From Lepidodermella squamata (lineage: Eukaryota; Gastrotricha): 64,000 bases of DNA. Under the pieces are notes generated by a model. The model had not been told where the DNA came from. It was given only the letters and a program-made list of their open reading frames with translations, and searched no databases. Made by a program: the position numbers and the translations under genes. The DNA is taken from the NCBI GenBank assembly GCA_047495785.1, contig JBLDXI010000055.1:1612001-1676000 (forward strand), given 5' to 3'. This document shows positions 47,345 to 57,684 of this stretch, piece after piece. Within the stretch, counting starts at the first letter, position 1, and every line of letters starts with the position of its first letter.

Positions 47345-49743
47345 TCATCGTCGAGTGGGTTTGTCGTTGTAGCTGACCGATTTGCCTCCTTGATGATTTA
47401 CCGGACCGTTACCGCGTGCCGGGGGGCTAATCGCTCGCAAGTCGCCATTTTTTTGTTGATGCAACCGCGATTGATGTTTCTCGGCGGCTTCACGGTTTCG
47501 CTCAGCGGCTCGAGTTTCACCAATGCCGTCACTTAGAAACAAGTACTTTTCGAGGATATCCCGCCTTCGGTTGTAGTTGTTCATCAGCGTGTTGAGTTCG
47601 CGCTGCATTTTGGCCAATTCATCCCGCCGCTCGCTGATCTCAGTCTCCGCCGATGTTAGCTTCTGTTGACACGTGTCTAAAAATCTGACGAAAGTAGGCC
47701 GCACTGCTAGCTCGGCTAGATAGTCGCCGCTCGTGATTTCAAACTGATAGGCTACGAGTCGAAGATTTCGAAATGACTTGGCCACCTGAGCGCGAACTCG
47801 CTCCATTTCCTCACTGATGTCCATCGTTACTTCACGGTGCTTTTCCATTTGTTTTTGCTGCTTGACAGCACGGCGCCTCGACCAATATGGCGTTTCACTT
47901 TCCAGTTCGTTAACTCTATCTTCCAGCTTTTGATGTCGCTCCAACTTCTCCTTTTTCAACGACGCTAGGTTTTCGTAGTCTGCAGCTAAGCGATTGAACC
48001 TGTCATCCCGTGCGAGCAGGTCGTCAAGATCTCTTTGATGGGGCAATGTGCGTTTGTCAGCACCCGCGAGCTCGTCCGACAATTTGTTGACGCGATTACG
48101 AAGCTCGGAAATTTTTGCCAAAGTCTCTTCTCGTTCGACCATTTGGTCAGGGTTCGCTGGAAATAGTTTGTTACCCGCAGTCCACCAAAGCGTGCAGAGT
48201 TCGACCGCTTTGCGAGCTTTCACATACAGATCAGGCATTAGGCGCAGAATTGGTTCAAACGCCGGATAGTTGTTAAATTGATCTGTAATAAAGTCATTAA
48301 AGCCCTACTAAAATATGACCTGAGATATTACTAACCCATATTTTCCGAACTTTCCGGTTCGAAATCTTCGGGCGAGAAATTTCCGTTATCATCCAGCAGT
48401 GCCTCCCACCGTCGATCGAGGTTGAACAAGTGGTCGACTGCGTAGGACAGCTTTCGCTTCTCCGACCAGCTGTTCAACGCCTTGTAGTTTCCCATGAGGT
48501 ATTCCTTACGGTTGAGAATGTAATCACTCTCAACGAGTTCTCCGTGTTTTTTGCGTAGCTTAGCACCCGTTCTTCCCGCTTTGGCCAAGGCATCAACCTG
48601 CTCCTGATAGCCGTCTTCCATGTTCGCCAAGTCATCGAATTCATCGTAATAATATTGATACAGCGGGCAATATATTTTCTGGCAAAAATTTTGACGAAGC
48701 TTCTTTTGATGGTTAATTTCACTGAAATTGAAAGATGGTTCATCAGCCTCTACCAAAATGCTCAAAAGTACACATACCTTAGAAAGTTCTCGAAAAACGC
48801 TTTCGTTTTGCGATCATTATCGCGCAAGTAACCGGTAACTTTTTGAGCATCCGAAACACGTTCTTCAAACAAATCTTTTAAACGGCCCAGCTTCAGCATG
48901 TTTTTAGTCTGTTGTAACCAAAGCACGTCAATAAAGTTGTACCTAATCATTTACATATACTTACATGAGGAGCGTCGTTGACGATAGCCAGTAATATTGC
49001 GTGAAATTTTGCCGGACTGTACGAAAAATGAGCTTCCATTTCATCTATGATTCGTTGGAAAGCTGACAACTGCCGATGAATGGCATCGTTTTGCTGAATT
49101 CGAGGTAGCCGGCTCATCACTGCTGGATCGGTCTGGTTAACATAAAAGGAAAACACAATTTTCAAAATTTTCACTATTTTTTAAGGCATTTTACATATGA
49201 TTCGCGAAGAAGTTGCATAACGTTGTCAGCTATGTGTTCACCAGGCCTCCCAACCAGAAGATTTTGTACCGAGTTGGTCGGCAAACTCTGCCCAGCCATC
49301 AACGCAGTTGTATTTTGTTTCGAATGCGCAACATCCGACCTTGAAACAGGCGCGTCAACTATTTGCGCATTTTTCGTCGAACCTTTTGGATTAGCGTTGT
49401 TCGGATTCTTCAAGTTGCTTTTTTTGACCGGGGCAGCTTGTTGATTCGGAGCAACGCCAGGCTTACTTTGGTTGTTATCAGCACGCTGCTTCATAGGGAC
49501 AGGAATGCGACTAGGAGGTGGCTGTCTATCGTTCTGATATTCGTTCCTATTAGCATCGTGTTGATTATTTTGTCGATGATTTTGCCCGTTAACTTGATCA
49601 TTATAATTATTGCTGCCGTAATTTTGCGCCTTCACATCTCTTGAAGTTTGCGGCTGATTACGATTTGATTGAAAATGGCCTTGCTGCTGTTGATTGGGAA
49701 CGTGTTGCTGTTGCTGCTGCTGCCGTCTGTCAGCATTCGGCAT
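47345..49743 (-). CDS. Q/N-rich coiled-coil protein, family not recognised
   Basis: Five exons, 49195-49743, 48965-49132, 48778-48908, 48336-48721 and 47345-48282, give about 723 residues. Residues 1-180 are low-complexity and rich in Gln, Asn, Arg and Pro with two Gln runs near the start, resembling a prion-like or RNA-granule segment. Residues about 184-400 are mostly helical, with KIYCPLYQYYYDEFDDL and MGNYKALNSWSEKRKLSYAV as distinctive segments. From about residue 430 the protein is charged helix with heptad character (coiled coil), including WSRRRAVKQQKQMEKHREV, and it ends in a Gly/Pro/Lys-rich tail. No enzyme motif, signal peptide or membrane segment is seen. A scaffold role is possible, but no function is assigned. 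The ATG chosen is the first in the long open first exon. Confidence 0.72.
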
Positions 49744-50514
49744 ACCGAAATTCGGATTTACAGCCTAGAGTGGCAGTCTGCCTATAAAAATTCCAGGTAG
49801 GTAAGTAGCTGTATCGCTGATGTTGCTAGCCTATCAACAGCGGATGTTTCAAGAGACGTATGCGTTTCAAATTGAATTTTTGGCGCTACCTATATAGTGC
49901 GCTGTAATAACGTGGTGACAAAAGGCATCCGCTTGTTTTTACTAAGCAGTTAGTTCTTTCCTACAGTAGGTAGTGGTATCCAAGCAAATTACGATATTTT
50001 GCAATCGATTAGCCAAGAGCACCTATGCGCGATTACTGCATATAAAAATATGCGGCGGTGTAAAAAAAAAATAGGCGCCGCGACCTTAAGCTGGATTATT
50101 TAGCAGTAATGCATAGATGAGTTATTTTATCCGCTATTGTAGCAAGTAATCACTTCGATATCTTTCCACTCCTACGGATCAAACCACTTGCTGTCATTAA
50201 ATATAGGTACCAGGCACGAGACATTGCAGGCAAATAATAAAATGGCTCGAACGTTGACAGCCAAATGACTTCGAACCTTAAGCTTGGGTTTATTTTGAAT
50301 CGCATGCGAGTTTGAGGGAAACTAATTCCGATTAAATTCAAATGAGCAATAGCGGATCAAAGGACTTAACTAGAAGGCAAAGTAACTCAACAGTACTTGA
50401 CCCAAATAAAATAGTATTATTATACCTAAAATGTATTAATAAAAACTCTGTCTTAAAAAATAGCTCAAGATAATCCAATTCTCAGCCTGACACGGTTCCA
50501 GGGCAAACCCTGCC
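49744..50514. other. Divergent intergenic region
   Basis: About 770 nt between the minus-strand coiled-coil gene and the plus-strand secreted gene. No coding signal. It must contain both promoters; no specific motif could be assigned. Confidence 0.45.
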
Positions 50515-53300
50515 ATGTATTTAGCCTTTGTCATATTATGGCTTTTTCTTACTTTCTCCGCCTGTGGCACCCTTGGGTTCGTTCGAAATTTGACAAAGCC
50601 GTTCGCGATTGTGCCCGTGCAGAAAACCGGTGATATAATTGAAGTTGAGCTGGGCAGTCGATCACTAAATTTGCTGAGCAGCTTTTTTCAAACACTTGGA
50701 ATATTCGGCTCCCTAAAGCATACTGATTCGGTTGAAGAATCGTTCGAGTTGGACATCGACATTGAGCTGGTGCTTAACGATATTTATAAATTCGAATACA
50801 GGCCAACTACGCGATTTAACATGACGGTAGGTTCAGGATGGTTTTATATTCCGTGTGATGACGCGACCACTGCAAATATCTTGGTTCCTAATTGTCCGCC
50901 TAGGACGGTATGCAAAGCTAAAGAGACAAAATGCTCGCACGAACCGCAATTGAGTGATCAAAGGAATGTGGGTTTGTTGATATCCTTGCCAACCGCGGCA
51001 ATGCCTTCTCTGGCGTCGCCCCTAGTGCGATTTATTAACGACGGATGGAATCGAGAAGGCTTAGCTACCGCTATATGTAAGAGCTGGCAGAAAATAGAGG
51101 ACGCGAGGTGCAAAACTACAAGCAAAACCAGCAATGAACCATTGACAAAAACATGGTTCATACCTCCGTTTTTGGAAACAGAGTCACCGCTGTATAGAAC
51201 CACTAGGTTGAAAATAAGGCATCACATCTTATCTTTTGAGAAGCCAGTCATTGTTGCTTTCGGGGACAACATTGATACTGTCAGTCAAATATTTTCGCCT
51301 GCTAAAGATATCGACATTAGGAATACATTATGGAATTTAGGGAATTGCTCGACCGACCGTTTCCGCGTGTTCGACGTGAAAAACGGCTTCATTCAGGTAA
51401 AGCTTCCAGATTGCCAACACCTCCACATTGACAAGGAGTCGAAACGCCACCCGCAGTGGAATAGCAGTATAATATCCAGCTATTCGGCCGAAATTTCTCT
51501 GGTTTGCTCTCTTAATGGTGAACCCGTCGAGTGGAGGAAGAACGGACTCATTGTGCATCCAAATTCAACTTCACCACTGTTAGTGCCCAGCGGGGAATAT
51601 GCGAAGTACAGCTGCCACCAGCCTAGCTATAATGCAGAATTTCAAATCAGCCCCACTGGAGATACTCTCGTGGAAAGATGCCATAACTACGACCCCGATC
51701 AGAGCCTGGTGATTGTATTTCAGAACGGCGAGGCGACAAAACTTAACATCGTTTGCAACTTGGTCGACTTAGATTTTGCTAAATCCTTGCATGTGAAAAA
51801 CGTTAAAACGACGCTCACCATCCCAGCGAAAAGCGAGCACGCTTTTTCGATTATTAATATAAACGTAACCAACGTCGTGATTTTTCTTTCGAAGTTGGTT
51901 ATTGGCACTCAAATCAAAGCGTTCCGGAATCTCCTTGAATCGGATCCGATCTCAGCTACAACTGGGACCTTGCAGTTTTCCCTGGAATTCGCCAAAGCGG
52001 GAGCAGTGGTTTCGGTTTTGAATATTTCAGAAGCTAGCATTTACGTGCTCCGGCCGCGAAATGACATGGATAAATCGTTTTGTCGCCAAGGAAGCAATTT
52101 GGATACTCTGAATACAAACTCAACCATTTGCACCGGCGATTGCAGGCCAATGATCATTCCTAAAGATATTTCCCACACCACTAGAATGAGTGTGCATCAC
52201 CAACCGAACATTTACAGAGAGGATGAATTGGAGTGCCGAAAAACGCGAAATTTAGATGAATGGTGGCACTGCAGCCGATTGGGTAGAACAACCTATCAAG
52301 GACAGGAGAGTGTCTTTGATGAACGCCGGGCTGTTATATTGCCCTTTCACGATGGAGTAGACCTATCAGCTTTCAACAACATGATCGATTTCATTCGATT
52401 AGATTGTCCCCTATTAGATCTCGATTATGAAGTCAGAGAAAAACATATCAAGTGGCTGGTTTACAATGGCTATAACCACGCATTTACGCCGATTTACGGT
52501 CAGCTGAGCGGTTCACTCTACGTGCCTTCGAATATCTCAACCGCATATCGATGCATGGACGCCTATCGAGATGTTTTGCTGCGCGAATATTTTATTGAAA
52601 GACCCAAGAATTTTTTCTCCGACGAGATCTTCGATAGCGGATCACTAAAAAGGTCGGCTTACTTTCAACATTCAACAATGCATAGATATCTGAGATAGTA
52701 GTGTAAATGCATCTTTTTTCCTCTAGTTACGCGATCAAGGCAGACGGAATTAAATGGGAAAGCTCTCGGTCTTCCTATGTATTGACATACGAGATTGGTT
52801 CAAATACAATAAATCCCGAGTTCCTTGTTCTGTTTAAAGCGAAAAATCGAGAGACGAGTGATTTACTTATGAGTGAATGGCCCCCGCTCGGATGCAAACC
52901 TGATGTATGGTTCAACCTTTCGATTCAAGTTTATTCTTATGATAAACATGTGCCAACTTTCATTACGACTGACATCAAGCCGAGACATGTTGCTGTTGTT
53001 CCAGGTTTAAAAATTATACAGCTAACTGCGAGTTTCAGACTCGATCTACCAGGAATATTGTCACAGGCCGGAGTCGATTTGACTTTGATGCACCACTTTC
53101 ATGGAAGAGCAGTACAAATTGCGAACTTTGATAATGGTAAACTTATCATGATCGGACCTATGCTTATCATTTCGTGCATGAGGAAGGATTTGCCATATAC
53201 GACCGGTTCAAGCCCTTGGAAGGCCGATTTATGGCTCCTAGTCATGTTGCTTTATTTATATCTTACAATAATGAAAATAATTATTATTGTTTGTCTTTGA
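50515..53300 (+). CDS. Secreted Cys-rich protein with Ig-like motifs, tandem copy A, unrecognised
   Basis: Two exons, 50515-52652 and 52727-53300, joined through an AG|GTCGGC donor and a CTCTAG acceptor, give about 903 residues. Without the intron the frame stops at 52698, 28 nt before the acceptor. The N-terminus is a typical signal peptide (LAFVILWLFLTFSACG). The ectodomain has many N-x-S/T sites and paired cysteines. One block, LVCSLNGEPVEWRKNGLIVH followed by GEYAKYSC, has the C-x-W-x-Y-x-C spacing of an Ig domain. A second has CRKTRNLDEWWHC, LDCPLLDLDYEV and AYRCMDAY. The last 25 residues are strongly hydrophobic, suggesting a C-terminal anchor or GPI signal. Layout matches the next gene (copy B), 71 nt downstream. 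It is not a family I recognise; a role at the cell surface or in the extracellular matrix is inference. Confidence 0.8.
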
Positions 53301-53371
53301 TAAAAATATAAAGCATCCACCTTAATTTGACCCCTGATTTGAAAAGTCATGAAATTCAGCTGTGCAAGAAA
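53301..53371 (+). promoter_or_regulatory. Intercistronic region of the secreted pair
   Basis: The stop of copy A and the signal-peptide ATG of copy B are only 71 nt apart. An AATATAAA-type signal follows the first stop, and a GAAATTCAG 3' splice-like site ends at 53359, 12 nt before the second ATG. This parallels the HYPK-MFI and DCTN6-WRAP73 junctions. Confidence 0.5.
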
Positions 53372-55069
53372 ATGTTCATCTTCAGCTTGCTCTTGATTCA
53401 ATTCTCGGCCGCTGTAGCCCAGTTGCAATTTCAGGAGCCTTTTGCCCGGATTCCCTTGGAATTATCAACAAGCTGGCTATTTAGTACCTACCCAAGTCTT
53501 TTTCCTAATATCATCGACAAACAGGCAAGATGTTTGTCCGTGATTTTGAAGGACATTCCCGGTTCCACTGACTTTCGAATCAAGTTGGCGCTCACGATAA
53601 CATCAGAACTAACTGCACCCTCAGACAATGCGATCTGGTCTAGAGTAGAATACCCGATATTTGTGGATATTGAACCGAAAGAAATTTCAGTTGGAATACA
53701 CCAACCATTGCTGAGTCATCTTCTTCGCGAGAAAAACTGCCAAACAGATCAAATGAGGAACGTGAAAACCTTGATAAATGATCCGGTGAACCTAGACGCT
53801 ATACTCATTCGCCTTCCCACTACGTATAACGCGAACGATACCATCGGGGAGGTATCTTCAATTTCTATCACGTTGATGCTTCGAAACTCCAGCGTCGTAA
53901 GTGTCGACTTGGTGAATGTCGCGCAGTGCAATACATCGTCATACAATCCGTTCGATATGTTCAATATAACTTCGGCTAGCTTCGAGGCGCTGAATGTTAG
54001 CGTTGAAGCAGATGCTAGCACCCTCAAGAAGATTCGAATGTTTATTCATGGTGACGCAGTAGAATCCGTTGAAAAGATATATCGAGCAACCGACTATAAA
54101 CTTGATTCATTAGGAAAATATCACTGCCCGAAAAATTGCGAGCCCCTAATGTTGGCTGGCGAATTTATCGCGGAAGAAGATGGACTGTCTCAAATGTTGA
54201 CATGTCGTCCAACAGAAGCAATATACGACATTTGGAGATGTGACCCCACGACTGACATTTTATTCGAAAATGAGAAGCCAGTCGAAGTTTTTCCAAGTTG
54301 TAGAACAGTTCTTCTATCGACTATGAATGAAGCGAAAATAGATGAAAATGGACGGTCGTTTGTTCGTGATTTCAACCTGGATTGCGATATTTCGGATGAT
54401 ACAGAAGTTTTGTGGCAGGTGTTGAAAAATGCGAGGTTCGAAAATTTAACTGACGATGCTGCTACTTCAAGCACGTATCCGATCGCGCTTACTCGGCAGT
54501 CTGAAAAAGCGTACCAATGTGTTGCGAAAGAAAATACACGCCTAGTATACAGTCAATTTTTCGTGATGAAATCGCTCAGCTACTTCAGCTGGAGTAAAGG
54601 CAAGCCGGCTTGCAGTATGAAAAAATATAATGCAGGTTGGTTCAAGTTCAATGATACGGTTGATATTCTCATCGGTGAGAGTGAATGGCGGCAAGTTATG
54701 GTTGAATGTAGGATCAACTCAACCAACTTGAAGATTGATCAAGTCAGGGCGGAACTTAGAAGCTCGATCGACCCTCCTGAAATGGTTGACTTTGAATACG
54801 AAGTCAACGACACCAAGATTGTCGGCAATTCGATCGAGGTGAAGTTGCTCATGAGAGTTTTCTGGACGACAGATCTAGCGATGCTATGTCCTCCTCGAAG
54901 TTTCCAAGCTGTTTTATGGTTTGTGATCAATGGACTATGGGTTATGGCAACAAGTATGAACGTAGAGCTTATAACATTTGTCGCATCGTCAGCTTTCATT
55001 CTTGACCCAATGCCACTCTATGATTTTGCAACACTTCTCATTATCACCGTCTTCACATTGACCCAGTGA
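53372..55069 (+). CDS. Secreted Cys-rich protein, tandem copy B, unrecognised
   Basis: A single open frame of 565 residues from 53372. An upstream in-frame ATG at 53327 would put 15 polar residues before the signal peptide, so the later Met, giving FIFSLLLIQFSAAVAQ, is preferred. The ectodomain has many N-glycosylation sites. It shares a pattern with copy A: an ILIRLPTT segment (copy A LLISLPTA), a C-x3-C-x-P element (CPKNCEP; copy A CTGDCRP), a C-x(n)-W-x-C element (IWRCDP; copy A WWHCSR), then LDCDISDDTEV (copy A LDCPLLDLDYEV) and AYQCVAKE (copy A AYRCMDAY). The C-terminus is a hydrophobic tail after DPMPLYD. It overlaps AATAAA at its stop. Copy B lacks about the first third of copy A. Function unknown. 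Confidence 0.8.
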   Translation: MFIFSLLLIQFSAAVAQLQFQEPFARIPLELSTSWLFSTYPSLFPNIIDKQARCLSVILKDIPGSTDFRIKLALTITSELTAPSDNAIWSRVEYPIFVDIEPKEISVGIHQPLLSHLLREKNCQTDQMRNVKTLINDPVNLDAILIRLPTTYNANDTIGEVSSISITLMLRNSSVVSVDLVNVAQCNTSSYNPFDMFNITSASFEALNVSVEADASTLKKIRMFIHGDAVESVEKIYRATDYKLDSLGKYHCPKNCEPLMLAGEFIAEEDGLSQMLTCRPTEAIYDIWRCDPTTDILFENEKPVEVFPSCRTVLLSTMNEAKIDENGRSFVRDFNLDCDISDDTEVLWQVLKNARFENLTDDAATSSTYPIALTRQSEKAYQCVAKENTRLVYSQFFVMKSLSYFSWSKGKPACSMKKYNAGWFKFNDTVDILIGESEWRQVMVECRINSTNLKIDQVRAELRSSIDPPEMVDFEYEVNDTKIVGNSIEVKLLMRVFWTTDLAMLCPPRSFQAVLWFVINGLWVMATSMNVELITFVASSAFILDPMPLYDFATLLIITVFTLTQ

Positions 55070-55190
55070 ATAAAACCGGATTATATCTGACTGCGCAGTG
55101 ACTGTTTTATTTAACAAATAATATATAAAAGAATGTGCAAAACGAAGTGAAAACTGAGGAAAATGAGCAATTTGTGAAAGACATCTATCA

Positions 55191-56699
55191 TTAGGTAGAA
55201 GGATCTGTAACGAAGCAAACACAGAAAGAATCTTTGCTGACAGCTAGGATTGAAGAGCCATCGGGCGACCAATGCACGAAGCGACAGCCGAATGGCGGTA
55301 AGCCTTTGTTAACCGGAATCGCCGCAACCAGAGCCCCGCCCCGGCTCCATAAATAGAATCGCCCGTCTGATTGCGTGCAAATCGCAAGACGAGGCCGCCA
55401 CGGGTCCCAGCGAATGCAAGTAACCGGCTGTTTATGAATGAGAACCGAGAACAGGCTCAGTTTAGATACATCCCAAATCCAAACACAAGTAGGCTGCCTG
55501 TCGTTCACAGTTGCCAAGTAGCGCCCGTCGGAAGAGAAGAGGCAAGTTCCAACCCCAATTGCTGGATTGATCCGGTCAAGGTCGAGCATGTCTTCCTGAA
55601 GCTTTATCGAGCTCAAATGACTGGATTCGACGAATTCGTATCTGGTTTGAGTTGTCAACGTCCGCTCTTTCCACTCTTTCACTTCATCGTCGTCGTGCAG
55701 AACCGGCAGTCCGAACTGATCTTTCCTACGAGCTGTGTTCTTAGCAGTCCCATTATTCGACCTCACTCGGCTGATTTCTCCGCCGCCCAGTGCGTCGCAT
55801 GGTTTCGTGAAATATTCGCGAAAAACAGCGCAATGCCGCCAATCGACATCAGCCGCGTGATTGAACTCTTTCACGACAAACCACGCTGCGCCGCATATGA
55901 GTCGAAGAGTTGCGTCGTAACTCCCGATCGCCAAAAACTGACTAGTCGGTGACCAGTCGAGTGATTTAATGCCTAAAATCGTCGTATCAGTAGTGATACG
56001 TTTCAGCAACTTCCCACTGCTATTGTAAAATAATGCACAGTAGTTGGTGCTCGAGTCAACAACAACCAAATGCCGGCAATCAGGCGACCATTTCACGCAA
56101 CTAGCGTCTTTTGCATCAGTGTTGAAATGGCTCGACAGCTTCCACACATCGCTGCATTCGAAGATTCCGACCGCGTTGTTGCGCTCCACAACGGCCAAGA
56201 AAGAACCGTCCGGCGAAAAGTCAAGCGGTACTTTGCATTGCTTTGGCTGCTTAATGTAGGCAACCGAGCACTCGGATAGCGACCAAACTGTGATTCTGAT
56301 AGAAAACTCGGCTGTTGTTAAAACATGCCTGCTATCTGGAGACCACGCTACTGAAGAAATTCCAGCGGAACCTTCGTCAATTTTGCACCGCCAATCACTG
56401 TATTCGAGGTGCCAAATCTGCGCGAATAATGAACATTCGATTGCGCAATTCAAGTTTAGTTATTATTAGCCTACCTGAACAAGTTTTCGTTGATACATGG
56501 CGCATAAGAGCATCGTGGAGTCAGGTGAGAAGGCCATATGTTCAATGCGATCTGAGCAATTGAAATTGGCAACGGTTTCAAGGGTTTTTGCATCTCGGAC
56601 TACAGCTCGAAATGTGTCGCATACAGCAATAAATTGGCCATTGGGGGATATTAGGCAACAATTTTTATTCGAATGAGAAAATATATCAGTGAATTCCAT
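55191..56699 (-). CDS. WRAP73: WRAP73 (WDR8), centrosomal WD-repeat protein
   Basis: WD40-repeat protein that with SSX2IP is needed for centrosome maturation, spindle anchoring and cilium formation in other animals. Two exons, 56475-56699 and 55191-56417, give 483 residues (human 460). The N-terminus is MEFTDIFSHSNKNCCLISPNG. Beta-propeller blades include [21 protein letters not shown] (human [21 protein letters not shown]), RITVWSLSECSVAYIK, LGIKSLDWSPTSQFLAIGSYD, VWIWDVSKLSLFSVL and WDPWRPRLAICT. A charged insert (about residues 300-330) separates two blades. The ATG is 93 nt after the DCTN6 stop, with a CATCTAG 3' splice-like site 10 nt before it. Confidence 0.94.
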
Positions 56700-56792
56700 T
56701 GATAAGTGTCTAGATGAACGGCATAAAATTTATCAATATCATCCGAAACCATTCAAGTTAAAGATCCGTAATAAAATAAAAGGTATCATAAT
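56700..56792 (-). promoter_or_regulatory. Intercistronic region DCTN6-WRAP73
   Basis: Only 93 nt. AATAAA overlaps the DCTN6 stop codon. The minus-strand sequence ends with CCGTTCATCTAG (AG at 56711-56710) 10 nt before the WRAP73 ATG. This suggests polycistronic transcription with trans-splicing of WRAP73. Confidence 0.55.
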
Positions 56793-57684
56793 TTATTGGG
56801 TGGGAGTGTTAGTTTTCAAAAGCTTCTGGTGCTTCGGAAGGAATTGGGCCATAAACTCGGTCGGAAGATATGGCAACTATAAGAAAGAGATGAATAGTAA
56901 AATTTTAATTTAGCACGAGATATATGGTTTATGTTGTGGAATTTACCGGAGGTGGTTCTCCAATCTGGCGACGCAAGCCCTTATCCGAGTAAATGACAGT
57001 ATTAGACGGCAAGGTTTCAGTATGTTTTAGAGACACCAGACTACTAATGTAGCAATTGTTAGTAACCACGATTCCATCTCCGACTAAGCCTAAGAAAAGG
57101 TAACCGGAATCTGTCGATGTTCGATGCTGTCAAGATTTTAACTTTACTCTTGGCTTCAAATGTGTTGTTGTCGCCAACCAAGGCAGACTCGCACCCTAAG
57201 TGACTCAAAGATATAATCGGCAAAACAAAAAACGGCTGGTCTAACGTGAGAAAACATCGAAGAAGTTATTATTTCCAATAACCATTGTATGACTCTCGCC
57301 ATCAGGATGAGGACTGAAATTATTCGGATCAATGCTAAAGCGTAAACATTAAAAATGCGTCTTACCGGTTGAGTATAACCGCCATTTCACATATTTGATT
57401 CCCAGAACCGATTACGATTGGACCACCGGCCGCAATAATTTTTGCCTTGGGATGGATGACAGTATCTGGACCTTAATTTAAGCATGTTGGCCCCATATCT
57501 AAATAAATTACGAATAAATTACCGACAGTAACCTTGCCGTAAATATCTGCAGCTTCGCAAACCACTGCAGTAGATGCCAGCTTGACACTTGAAAAAATCA
57601 AAGTTTTACGCTAGATCTTTCACTTTTCAAATTGTATCAATAAGCTTACTCTTTCGGAATACCCAAATACGGCGCGAATTCCAT
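56793..57684 (-). CDS. DCTN6: DCTN6, dynactin subunit p27
   Basis: Dynactin pointed-end subunit with a left-handed beta-helix, part of the cargo-adaptor end of the dynein-dynactin motor. Seven small exons: 57650-57684, 57523-57587, 57366-57471, 57313-57246, 57148-57195, 56947-57089 and 56793-56876, giving 182 residues (human 190); the phases close exactly. Hexapeptide-repeat coils are clear: [82 protein letters not shown] and [28 protein letters not shown] follows, then the C-terminal helix ([18 protein letters not shown]). None of the exons is long enough to show as a large open frame, so a simple ORF scan misses the gene. A CAACTAG site lies 17 nt before the ATG. Confidence 0.93.
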
